From contig CAWAPS010000024.1 of the NCBI GenBank assembly GCA_963783945.1, forward strand, positions 496,001-560,000: 64,000 nucleotides of DNA, given 5' to 3'. Shown here one piece after another: positions 43,491 to 51,602 of this stretch (positions are counted from its first letter, which is position 1; each line of letters begins with the position of its first letter). The notes beneath the pieces were generated by a model that made no database searches, was not told the DNA's origin, and worked only from the letters and a program-made list of their open reading frames with translations. This DNA comes from CAWAPS01 sp963783945. Lineage in GTDB: Bacteria > Actinomycetota > Acidimicrobiia > Acidimicrobiales > Palsa-688. The position numbers and the translations under genes are program-made.

Positions 43491-44093
43491 ATCGCCACAG
43501 GTACTGGACGGACCAACCAGAAGGCTCGTACCCAGCGGGCCATCGTTGGAGCCTGCCGGAAGCTCATGCGCGACGGCCTACAGGTGACCATGCCCGAGGT
43601 CGCGAAGGCCGCCCTGGTGTCGGAAGCCACCGCCTATCGGTACTTCCCGGACCTGACCTCGCTCCTGAGCGTGGCCCTCATCGACGATTGGCCAACCCCG
43701 GCGGAGGCACTCGAGCCGGTCGCGGCGTCGAACGATCCGGTAGAGCGGGTCGCGTTCGCCACCCGGTTCCTCCTCGAGGGGGTGGCCACCCGTCAAGGCG
43801 CGGTGCGGGCCGTGATCGCCGCCACCATCACCCGACCAGAACTGGTGAGCGACGCCGGACCGGGGATCCGCTTCGGGCTGATCGAGCACGCCCTGGCCCC
43901 GTTTCTCCACGGCCTGGCCACCACCGACGCGGCGCGGGCAAACCAGTTGCAGCGAGACCTCGCCGTCGTGGTCAGTGCCGAGGCGCTCTTCTGCCTCACC
44001 GACCAGTGCGGACTCGGCACCCACGACGCCATCGACAGCGCGGTGCGGACCGCGAGGACACTGACCCAGGCCGCCTTCACCAACCGCCCCTAA
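43491..44093 (+). CDS. TetR-family regulator with a non-standard start codon
   Basis: A TetR-type protein of 200 codons. Family-like text starts before the first ATG: KARTQRAIVGACRKLMRDGL is helix 1, followed by TMPEVAKAALVSEATAYRYFPD, the helix-turn-helix. The only start that keeps helix 1 is ATC at 43491, seven bases after a perfect GGAGGTGA; no ATG, GTG or TTG is in frame behind the upstream stop. ATG 43566 would delete half of helix 1. Either initiation is at AUC, or one base differs from the true genome. The C-terminal ligand domain looks intact. Confidence 0.65.
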   Translation: MATGTGRTNQKARTQRAIVGACRKLMRDGLQVTMPEVAKAALVSEATAYRYFPDLTSLLSVALIDDWPTPAEALEPVAASNDPVERVAFATRFLLEGVATRQGAVRAVIAATITRPELVSDAGPGIRFGLIEHALAPFLHGLATTDAARANQLQRDLAVVVSAEALFCLTDQCGLGTHDAIDSAVRTARTLTQAAFTNRP

Positions 44094-44480
44094 ACCGCTT
44101 CAGCGCCGACCCGCGGGGAATGCTCCGACGCACAGAACCGCTCGCTCGGCAAGTTCGGCCGCAGGAAAATGGGATCAATCCGCCAGCCGGCAGGATCCTC
44201 CGATCATTGGTATCTCGGTGTCCAGGAAATCGTGGGGATCACGGCTGGGCTCCTAGGCCAAAAGCTAGCAATCCCACGGGTCGAAGCGGGTGGAGGGAGG
44301 GATCCGAATTGAGCATCGCTACTGATGAAATGACAGCGGCGGTGCACGAGCACATTTTTCGAGTGGAGGATTTAGTGTCTCAGGTTACGGACGCGGAGAT
44401 CGTGTACAGTTGAGGTTTGACCGGCGCCCCGTCGAGCACCGACCATTCCTCCACAAACTATTGTCGAAATGGGGTAACAC
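44094..44480. other. Intergenic stretch, no supported gene
   Basis: A 34-codon frame ending 44413 (SQVTDAEIVYS) has no family match or ribosome site and is left out. No repeats or hairpins of note were seen over these 387 bases. The cupin gene ribosome site GGGG is at 44471. Confidence 0.4.
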
Positions 44481-44906
44481 ATGGGAGCCATCACAATCCG
44501 CTCACCCGAGGACACCCCGCTGGTCGTGACCGGCGACGTCGTGCCCGAGGGCCCCTTCCGCGAGAAGCTCGGTGAAGGGGAACTCGCAACGGCAGTTCGA
44601 GTGTTCCATCCCGGTGGACCGCAGGAGCTTCAGCTCTTCGAAGTTAACGTCGAACCCAACGGGGTCATCGACCAGCATGCCCACCAGGAAAACGAGATCA
44701 TCTTCGTCCTCGAGGGAGAACTTCACCTCGGTCGTCGAGTCTTGACGCCCGGGTATTCGGTCCAAATTCCCGGCCTCACCCTGTACACCTTCCGGGCCGG
44801 ACCCGACGGCTTGCGATTCCTCAACTTCCGGGCCAGGCAGGACGCCACGTACATCAGCAAGGCCGAACTGATGGCGATGCGGCAGGAAGTGTCCGCCACC
44901 GGCTGA
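44481..44906 (+). CDS. Single-domain cupin protein
   Basis: A 141-residue beta-barrel. First motif: IDQHAHQENEIIFVLEGELH with two His and one Glu that normally bind metal. The second motif, GYSVQIPGLTLYTFRAG, has no His, so the metal site is incomplete. Proteins like this can be small dioxygenases, isomerases or sensors. Lying between TetR and GMC oxidoreductase, it is probably part of a catabolic set. Confidence 0.8.
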   Translation: MGAITIRSPEDTPLVVTGDVVPEGPFREKLGEGELATAVRVFHPGGPQELQLFEVNVEPNGVIDQHAHQENEIIFVLEGELHLGRRVLTPGYSVQIPGLTLYTFRAGPDGLRFLNFRARQDATYISKAELMAMRQEVSATG

Positions 44907-45151
44907 CCTGTTCCCGGCCGCGAGAGGCGTAGCTCGCGAATGGCGTGGACCAACAGCCGTCCGAGCCCGTCCCTCGACGAGGCGCCCCCGTCTCGTCCCA
45001 CCGCCTACGGACGGCATCCGACCTCGTCCGGGTTCCGCCCCGTGCTGGCGCTTCATCTTCGGTGCGGAACTGCATCATCGAGAGCGCGGCTCTGACGAAC
45101 ATCAATCGCTAAGAATTGCGACCCTCTTAACTGCCAAGAGTTAAAGGATGG

Positions 45152-46741
45152 GTGCTGGTGCTCGTAACCGCTTCGTTTCGCCTGGGCGACCTCGACAATG
45201 CGAACTTCGACTACATCGTCGTCGGCGCCGGCGCGGCGGGTTGCGCGCTCGCCGCCGGCCTAAGCGATGACGCGTCCTGCTCGGTACTGCTGATCGAAGC
45301 CGGCAAGTACTTTGGCAGGATCGACCAGTACCCACCTCTGCTTCAGCGCATGGACCGCTACAGCTTCTCGCTTCCACCGGGTCAGACCTACCCCTCCAAG
45401 CCCCGCTACGGCATGTTCACTTGGCGCTACCCGGGGCGGTTGAACCAGTTCCTCGAGGCTCAGATCGTGCGGGGCCGGGTAGTAGGCGGCTCGAGCGCGA
45501 TCAACGGTGGCGAGTTCACCCGAGGACGACCGAGCGACTACGACACCTGGGCCGCTCAGGGAAACCCGAACTGGTCCTACGAGAAGGTACTTCCGGCGTT
45601 TAGGGCGATCGAAACCGATCTCGACTTCGGCGCGACCGAGCTCCACGGCGCCCGAGGGCCGGTGCGGGTACAGCGAGCATCAAGTGACACACTCGACGAG
45701 CCTTCGGGCGTCTTCGCAGAGGCAGCAGCCTCCGCCGGGTTCAGCTGGGATCCCGATATGAACGGACGCTCCGCCGGTGGTGTCGGCCTGATACCGCTCA
45801 ACGCCATCGACGGGGTCCGACAGAACGCCGGAGCAATGTTCATCGACCGGGTGATAGCGCGCAAGAACCTGTCCTTGCTGGACCAGACGACTGTTCGCCG
45901 AGTCCTCATCGACAACGGGAACGCTGTCGGAGTCGAAGTGCTCGACGGAAATAGTACCCGCCGGCTGCACGCCGGCGAGGTCGTCCTGTGCGCAAGCGGG
46001 ATCAACTCGCCCCACCTCCTGATGCTCTCGGGCATCGGCCGCGCCGAGACCCTGAGACAGGTTGGAATCGAACCGATCTGCGATCTACAGCACGTGGGAA
46101 TGAACCTGGCGGATCATACATACGTTCTGTTGCCGTTCACCATGCCCGAGGGGGACGGACCAGGTAGTGGAGGGGTTGCCTTGAACTACTCGAGCAACTT
46201 CGATGACGAAGAGGATCTCAGGATCATCCCCAACATTCCCCTCCAGGGAGCCGAAGAACCGGGAGGACCTGCGACTCTCGGGTTCTACTGCGGCCTGAGC
46301 GCACCGCGCAGCCGCGGCCGGATAGTACTGCGCTCGGCCTCACCCAGCCGGCCCCCAGCCATCGAGTACAACTACCTCGCCGACCCGGAAGACCGCCGCC
46401 GCATGCGCTACTGCGTCCGACTCGCACACCGGGTCCTCGACCACCCCGCCTACAGCCGGATTGGCGCCAGGCCGATAGCCCTGAGCACGGACGAGCTAAT
46501 CGATGATGATGCGCTCGACCACTGGATCGCCACCCACCTCTATACGGCATATCACAGCGCCGGTACGTGCAAGATGGGACCAGCGGACGACGAAACCGCG
46601 GTGGTAGACCAGAATTGCCGTGTACGCGGCGTCGAGAGGTTACGGATAGCGGACGTCTCGATAGCGCCTCGCCTCACAACGCGGGGGATGCATGCCACCG
46701 CGGTGATGATCGGCGAACACGCGGTGTCATTACTGCGCTGA
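45152..46741 (+). CDS. GMC-family FAD-dependent alcohol oxidoreductase
   Basis: A 529-residue flavoenzyme. FAD fold: DYIVVGAGAAGCALAAGL; GMC signature 1 GRVVGGSSAINGGEFTRG, and signature 2 ASGINSPHLLMLSGIG. The catalytic His is in TAYHSAGTCKMG and the second conserved residue in RGMHATAVMIGEHA, so both sites are filled. It oxidises a primary or secondary alcohol by transferring electrons to an acceptor or oxygen. GTG 45152 or GTG 45158 are possible starts. Confidence 0.9.
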   Translation: MLVLVTASFRLGDLDNANFDYIVVGAGAAGCALAAGLSDDASCSVLLIEAGKYFGRIDQYPPLLQRMDRYSFSLPPGQTYPSKPRYGMFTWRYPGRLNQFLEAQIVRGRVVGGSSAINGGEFTRGRPSDYDTWAAQGNPNWSYEKVLPAFRAIETDLDFGATELHGARGPVRVQRASSDTLDEPSGVFAEAAASAGFSWDPDMNGRSAGGVGLIPLNAIDGVRQNAGAMFIDRVIARKNLSLLDQTTVRRVLIDNGNAVGVEVLDGNSTRRLHAGEVVLCASGINSPHLLMLSGIGRAETLRQVGIEPICDLQHVGMNLADHTYVLLPFTMPEGDGPGSGGVALNYSSNFDDEEDLRIIPNIPLQGAEEPGGPATLGFYCGLSAPRSRGRIVLRSASPSRPPAIEYNYLADPEDRRRMRYCVRLAHRVLDHPAYSRIGARPIALSTDELIDDDALDHWIATHLYTAYHSAGTCKMGPADDETAVVDQNCRVRGVERLRIADVSIAPRLTTRGMHATAVMIGEHAVSLLR

Positions 46742-46961
46742 GCCGGCTCTAACTGACCTGGATCGGCTGCCCGTGACGCGAGCTCTCCGACGTCCCAGAG
46801 GAGATCACGGCTAGGCCACGCCGATTCCTCCGTATCACGCCCGGCCCTTCGGCCCCCAAGGAGCAATAGCCGCTCGTTGCCGAGCGGGCAAAGGGCGGTG
46901 GACATGGATCATCCGAATGACGAACCAGCGTCGCTTCGACTCCGGGACTCAGGAGCTTTCG

Positions 46962-47666
46962 TCAGGTCTCGAGATCGTATTGTTCGTCGCTGATCTGGGT
47001 GACGGACGAGACGGGCTGATTGAGATCGTCCTCGGGGAGGAATATGCCGGCAGCCTGCTCCTTGAACCAGAGATCGTACTCGGATCGGGAGTCGGCGAAC
47101 CGGCGGTTTCCGTCCACCGGATCATGTCCCTCGATGTACACGCACACGACATCTCCGATCGCGATGTGGTTGAGCGTCACCGTCTCCTGAGTGATACCGA
47201 GCTGCCTTCGGGACGCGGCGAACTCACCACCTCTGTCCAGATAGGCTTCCCTGGCAAACCGTCGCGCCGCTTCGGCCGCGCCCGGACGTATCGCCGCGAA
47301 AAAGGCCAGACCTCGTTTGCGCCCGCTCGCTGCGTCATCGGACCAATCAGCCAGGAGTTCGGCAGGCTCTCCCGGGTGCGAGGCATCGAATCCGGTTACA
47401 TCCTTCATTGCGCCAGATAACTCCCGCTCGACCTCTAACACGGACTGAGAGACCTCCGCCGCAGTAGCCCCGAACGGCTGATCTGACTCGACGTATGCGA
47501 TCATGAACGTGCCGCTAGGGGTAATCTGCTCGAAGCCTCGTTCGATATGAACACCCATGCGGCGGCGCGATTCCGTGTGTTCATCGCGACGTGTCTCCAT
47601 GACCCGGATTACGTCTCTGGCGTCCTTCCCTGGGAGAACCGGAAACACAGCTATTGTCTTCTGCAT
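46962..47666 (-). CDS. Protein of two dimeric-barrel-like repeats
   Basis: A 234-residue protein, ATG 47666. Residues 1-105 and 115-230 are similar in pattern: a strand (IAVFPVLPG / LAFFAAIRPG), a long helix, then a strand pair (TFMIAYVESDQP / VVCVYIEGHDP). The internal duplication would fold as a pseudo-dimeric ferredoxin-like barrel. No catalytic residues of named families are evident. It lies on the opposite strand just past the GMC gene. Confidence 0.65.
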   Translation of the reverse strand: MQKTIAVFPVLPGKDARDVIRVMETRRDEHTESRRRMGVHIERGFEQITPSGTFMIAYVESDQPFGATAAEVSQSVLEVERELSGAMKDVTGFDASHPGEPAELLADWSDDAASGRKRGLAFFAAIRPGAAEAARRFAREAYLDRGGEFAASRRQLGITQETVTLNHIAIGDVVCVYIEGHDPVDGNRRFADSRSEYDLWFKEQAAGIFLPEDDLNQPVSSVTQISDEQYDLET

Positions 47667-47972
47667 AGTTCGACGTCGCCTCCCTGTGACTCGCGAGTCC
47701 CCCGTACGTCCCGATGTTAACGGCCCAGCCCCCTCGCTGGGTGGTTTGCCGGCAGACAACGGCTCCCAGGGCGTTCGGGGCGCTACGTCGGCTTTCGATG
47801 TAGCGCCCCGACGGGGGCGTCAGCTGCAGCTCGGTCTGGTTGGCACGGGATCGAAGGCGTCGCGACCATCGGAATCTGAGCTCGAAGCTTCACGCCTGCC
47901 TTCGCCGCGGCGGAAGGAGTCTCACCGGTGACAGCGCCACCTTGTCATGCAGGACTCCCGTATCCGTGCGCC
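47667..47972. other. Intergenic stretch with a hairpin
   Basis: Between two minus-strand genes. It holds an inverted repeat at 47776-47810 and otherwise no frame or site that I can support. Confidence 0.45.
47776..47810 (-). terminator. Inverted repeat downstream of the crotonase gene
   Basis: CGGGGCGCTAC (47776-47786) and GTAGCGCCCCG (47800-47810) pair perfectly around a 13-base loop. It follows the crotonase gene on the minus strand by about 160 bases and precedes the two-barrel gene. No T-run; candidate terminator or processing hairpin. Confidence 0.45.
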
Positions 47973-48722
47973 CTAAACCAACGACATTCCCTGGGCCAGC
48001 AGGCCGATATCCAGTTCGTCGCGGATACGATAGCGCAGGTGGCGCACCATCAACGTCTTGCTGTGGCGTAGCGACCGTCTCGGGAACTGGGCGAGACGGC
48101 CAGCGAATTCGCGCGCCCGAGGCATCAGCTCGTCGGCCGGCAGGACCTCGGCAACGACCCCCAGCCTGTGCGCCTCTTGGGCGCTCAGGTGCTCGCCGCT
48201 CAGCAAGAAATAACGGCCGCGGTTGGGGCCGAGGACGATCGGCCAGATGATCTGCGTGCCGTCGCCGGGCGGCATGCCGGTGGGCATGTGGGTCGTATCG
48301 GCAAATTCGGCATGCTCCGCGGCGAGCACGACGTCGCACATCACGGGAAGCTCGGAGTGGATGATCGCGGGGCCGTTCACCGCGCAGATCACCGGGACAG
48401 GGATCGCGAGCAGTCCTTCGAGCATCGCGATGCTCTCCTCCTGCATCCGGTCCCACATGTCGTGCAGGTTGGTCTCAAGCACCTTTTCGTCGGGATCACG
48501 GGCGGCTACGAAAGTCGCCCCCGTTCCCGTCAGAATAACGACCTTGTTCTCCGTGTCGCGCGAGATGTCGGCGAAGGCGAGGCCGAGTTCATTGTGGTGT
48601 CCCTGCTTCGATACGTTCCACAACACTTCGCCCCCGTTGGTGTGCATCGTCATTTCGAGCACACCGTCCGTCCGTTCGAAGCGGATCGTCTCGTAGCGTG
48701 TCGCGTAGTCGGCCAGCTGCAT
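47973..48722 (-). CDS. Crotonase-family hydrolase, 6-oxocamphor hydrolase-like
   Basis: A 249-residue enoyl-CoA hydratase superfamily protein; AAAGGAG precedes ATG 48722. It resembles 6-oxocamphor hydrolase from end to end: YETIRFERTDGVLEMT, NKVVILTGTGATF, VICAVNGPAIIHSELPVM, GPNRGRYFLLSG. The two His and one Asp that cleave the C-C bond of beta-diketones there appear as IHSELP, THMPTG and PPGDG. The oxyanion hole region is also kept. It would open cyclic beta-diketones, by retro-Claisen cleavage, to keto acids. Neighbouring oxygenases fit a terpenoid pathway. Confidence 0.8.
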   Translation of the reverse strand: MQLADYATRYETIRFERTDGVLEMTMHTNGGEVLWNVSKQGHHNELGLAFADISRDTENKVVILTGTGATFVAARDPDEKVLETNLHDMWDRMQEESIAMLEGLLAIPVPVICAVNGPAIIHSELPVMCDVVLAAEHAEFADTTHMPTGMPPGDGTQIIWPIVLGPNRGRYFLLSGEHLSAQEAHRLGVVAEVLPADELMPRAREFAGRLAQFPRRSLRHSKTLMVRHLRYRIRDELDIGLLAQGMSLV

Positions 48723-48886
48723 GCACCTTCTCCTTTGTTTTCGGCTCGGGATTAGTGTAAGAAAACCACGGACCGGCGTCGAACCGGCGCACGACGGTGC
48801 CGCATCCGTCTCTGACCCCGCGTCGGGCGAATCTCCGGCCCGCCTTCGGTTGCGGGTGCTTATGCCGAGAAAGCGCCGGCAGCCGA

Positions 48887-49156
48887 TCACCCACGAGCTA
48901 ATTCCGGTCCGATCCGCTCACGCACCAGACGAGCGATCTCGCCCGCCTTCGCGTGCCTGCCAACCGTCGCCTTCGAGAAGATGAGCTCTCCGTTGAGCGT
49001 AACCTCGAATCGTCCCTTCGACGAAGTCAGCAAGGCGATGTCCGCGATGACCGGCGCCCAGCCCCTCAACAGTTCGTCCGCCAGACCGACGGCACGCGGG
49101 ACGTAGTTTCAGGGAACGCAGAACTCGATCTGGATGTGATGCCGGGGGTCAAGCAT
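48887..49156 (-). CDS. SelW/Rdx-family redox protein, probable selenoprotein (CVPU)
   Basis: An 89-residue frame with AGGAGGTG six bases before ATG 49156. The start reads IEFCVP, then an in-frame TGA at 49109-49111 (codon 16), then NYVPRAVGLADELL and the full Rdx tail (KGRFEVTLNGELIFSKATVG). Rdx proteins have CxxC or CxxU here, so the TGA sits exactly at the redox-active second position; the frame is otherwise perfect. The RNA from 7 to 33 bases after UGA can fold as a hairpin (GUC[C]CCGC paired with GCGGAC and an inner GCC-GGU stem) with G-U in the tip at about +19, as bacterial SECIS elements require. If decoded as selenocysteine, it is a thioredoxin-like redox protein. A Cys-to-stop sequence error is the main alternative. 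Confidence 0.7.
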
Positions 49157-49382
49157 CGCGCACCTCCTGATGGATCAGACCGACGTTGCCGCGGCTCGCG
49201 CCACGAGTACAGAGCCTACAGGGTTCACCGAGACCAACACAGCGACATAACGGCTCGGCCGGTGGCCGCGGGCATAGCGTCTGCGGGTGGCGGAGGCCGA
49301 GGACAGCGTCTACCACCCTGCGACCGTGGCCGTCCAAGCGGTCTCACTCGACGTGCATCGAATGCGATGTTAGCTTGACGGC

Positions 49383-50147
49383 ATGTCGGTCCATTCTCGT
49401 ATCTCCGTGAGCGAAGTGTGTTCGGGCCCTATTCCATTCACCGAAGAAGTGAAGTTCTGGAAAGATCTCGGCGTCAATAACGTCGGCATGATTTCCCCGA
49501 AGCTCGAGCCGATCGGCTGGGACACCACCTTGGTGGGAGAAACGGGGCTGCGCGTCTCCAACGTGGGCACCGAAGAGCGCTTCGTGGCCGACGCTGTCGA
49601 GTTCGCAGCCTCGATGGGTGCGGACTCGGTGTGGCTCGAACCGGGCACTATCGGTTCGCGTACCTGGGAAGAAGCGGCCAAGGATTTCTGCCAGCGGATC
49701 GCACCCGCTGTCGAACGCGCTCACCAACTCGGCATACCGTTCGCCGTGCAGCCGACCAACGCCTTGCGTCTAGACCTCAGTTTCATCTTCACCCTTCGTG
49801 ACTCCCTCGAGCTGGCTCGCGCCGCGGGGACCGGGGTGGTGCTGGAGTTACAGTGCTGTTGGTATGAGCGCGGGCTCAAAGAGCTGGTGCGCAAACACGT
49901 CGACATGCTGACCTTGGTACAGATCAGCGATTACCAGCTCGGGAGCTTGTCGACGCCTGACCGATCGGTGATCGGCGATGGAGACATCCCACTGGAACGC
50001 ATCGTCGCAATGATCTTGGACGCGGGCTACGAAGGCATGTTCGACCTCGAGATCCTGGGCCCCAAGATTGAGGCCGAGAGCTACCTGTCTGCGACTCGAC
50101 GCAGCCTCGAGCGAGCGAGTGAAATGTTCGATCGGATCGGCATTTGA
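49383..50147 (+). CDS. Sugar phosphate isomerase/epimerase-like protein (paralogue of 27053-27817)
   Basis: A 254-residue TIM barrel in the xylose-isomerase-like group. It shares the paralogue's blocks: VNNVGMISPKLEPIGWD, AVQPTNALRLDLSFIFTLRD, VLELQCCWYERGLKEL, SVIGDGDIPLERIVAMILDAGYEGMFDLEILGPK. A metal-ligand Asp of the paralogue (LDFYS) is Glu here (LELQC) and the first strand Glu is Gln (VQPTN). Genome duplication with active-site divergence is likely. Start ATG 49383. Confidence 0.8.
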   Translation: MSVHSRISVSEVCSGPIPFTEEVKFWKDLGVNNVGMISPKLEPIGWDTTLVGETGLRVSNVGTEERFVADAVEFAASMGADSVWLEPGTIGSRTWEEAAKDFCQRIAPAVERAHQLGIPFAVQPTNALRLDLSFIFTLRDSLELARAAGTGVVLELQCCWYERGLKELVRKHVDMLTLVQISDYQLGSLSTPDRSVIGDGDIPLERIVAMILDAGYEGMFDLEILGPKIEAESYLSATRRSLERASEMFDRIGI

Positions 50148-50333
50148 CACCACACCGAGCGGCGCCAGGAAACCCTGCTCGACGAGGGAAGTCCCTTCGT
50201 GGAGCGGGTGGACAAGACGGCGTCCGCTGGCACCGAGGACGCGAGTGAGCAGGGCGCTCCGTGACGGCCAGGATAAACGGTAGCCGAGCTACGCCCTCCT
50301 CGCGGTAGCACTCAGCCCGGTAGGCTCGGCCAC

Positions 50334-51395
50334 GTGACGCGAACCATGAAAGCCTATCGCCTTGTCGAGTGGGGCCAACCGCCGGAGTTTCGTGAAGTGG
50401 TCGTTCCGGAGCCGGGCATCGGCGAGGTGCTCATACAGGTCGGAGGCGCAGGGCTGTGCCGGACGGATCTCGAGCTCATGAATCAACCGGCAGGCACCGG
50501 ACCGTTTGCCACAGTCATTCAGGTCGGCTTCACGCTCGGACACGAAACGGCCGGTGTCGTTGCCGCTATCGGGCCCGGCGTGGACCGCCTGTCCGAGGGC
50601 GACACGGTGGCCGTACATCACCTAAGTACCTGCGGGGTCTGTGAGTTCTGCATTCGGGGCGTCGAGCAGGGCTGCGAAGCTTTCATCGGCGGTGGTGGGC
50701 TGCCGGCGCGAGGCTTTGGTCTCGATGGCGGACTGGCGGAATATGTAGTCGTGCCGCGGCGCGAACTCGTGCGGACAACGCTTGATGACCCCCGCAAAAT
50801 CGCTCCACTTACTGATGCGGCCGTAACGGCCTATCGCGCCATAATGACGGTGAAGGACCGCTTGCGCCCGGGTTCCACGGCGTTGATCATCGGCCTTGGT
50901 GGTCTTGGGTTCTACGGCGTGCAGCTTGTCCGGCTGCTCAGCTCGGCTCGGGTTATCGCAGCCGACATCGCGCCGGCGCGGGTTCAGGCCGCCCTCGGAT
51001 GGGGAGCCCATTGCGCCTTTGCTGTCGACGATGAGATCACCGCCAGGATCCAGGATGCGACTGCGGGCCATGGAGTCGATGCGGTGATCGACCTTGTCGG
51101 TTCCGATGCGAGCCTGGCGCTTGCATCGCGCTCCGCCCGCCAGCAGGGCGCGATTGTGGTAGTCGGCACCGGAGGGGGAATGCTGCCGTTCAAGACCGGA
51201 GCATTGCCGGCAAACTGTTCGCTGATGTTCTCTACCGCCAGTAACCTTTCCGACCTGGCCGCCGTCTGTCGCCTTGCCGAGGAGGGACAGCTGACCGTTG
51301 AGGTTGAGCCTTTTGTCTTCGACCAGATTCCCGCCGCCTACGAAAAGCTGAGATCAGGCGCTCTGTCAGGGCGGGCAGTCATCTCGATGCTTTAG
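50334..51395 (+). CDS. Zinc-dependent alcohol dehydrogenase
   Basis: A 353-residue MDR enzyme from GTG 50334. Catalytic zinc ligands: GLCRTDLEL (Cys), LGHETAGVV (His, Glu). Structural zinc: CGVCEFCIRGVEQGC, four Cys in the right spacing. NAD(P) loop: IIGLGGLGFYGVQLVRLL. It oxidises an alcohol to an aldehyde or ketone; the reverse is also possible. It probably processes products of the nearby monooxygenases. Confidence 0.9.
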   Translation: MTRTMKAYRLVEWGQPPEFREVVVPEPGIGEVLIQVGGAGLCRTDLELMNQPAGTGPFATVIQVGFTLGHETAGVVAAIGPGVDRLSEGDTVAVHHLSTCGVCEFCIRGVEQGCEAFIGGGGLPARGFGLDGGLAEYVVVPRRELVRTTLDDPRKIAPLTDAAVTAYRAIMTVKDRLRPGSTALIIGLGGLGFYGVQLVRLLSSARVIAADIAPARVQAALGWGAHCAFAVDDEITARIQDATAGHGVDAVIDLVGSDASLALASRSARQQGAIVVVGTGGGMLPFKTGALPANCSLMFSTASNLSDLAAVCRLAEEGQLTVEVEPFVFDQIPAAYEKLRSGALSGRAVISML

Positions 51396-51457
51396 GGGAC
51401 CGTGCCCTCAGTGAGAATGGGATCATCGAACACAACTCTCAAGCACACCGTTGCTTA

Positions 51458-51547
51458 GGGCCCGCCACGAAACAACTTGACGCAATTCTCTTGTAAACAT
51501 GCATGTCGTGGCACAGGACTTGTTCCAAGTTGTTTCGTGGCGGGCCC
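51458..51547. mobile_element. 90-bp MITE-like element, copy 2
   Basis: Identical in all 90 bases to the copy at 40360-40449, with the same 22-bp terminal inverted repeats. It is flanked by TTA on both sides (51455-51457 and 51548-51550), a 3-bp target duplication different from that of copy 1. It lies in the convergent gap between the alcohol dehydrogenase and Gfo/Idh genes, a place where insertion is harmless. Confidence 0.85.
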
Positions 51548-51602
51548 TTAGAGGAAGGTCACTGTGCGACTCCTGGCTTCGATGGCACGAGTCCGAAGTT
51601 GA

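Noticed and set aside
44309..44413. 34-codon frame before the cupin gene
   Set aside because: No ribosome site, TTG start, and no recognisable family.
50148..50333. Short open text after the second isomerase-like gene
   Set aside because: Reads in more than one frame, without start, SD or family match.
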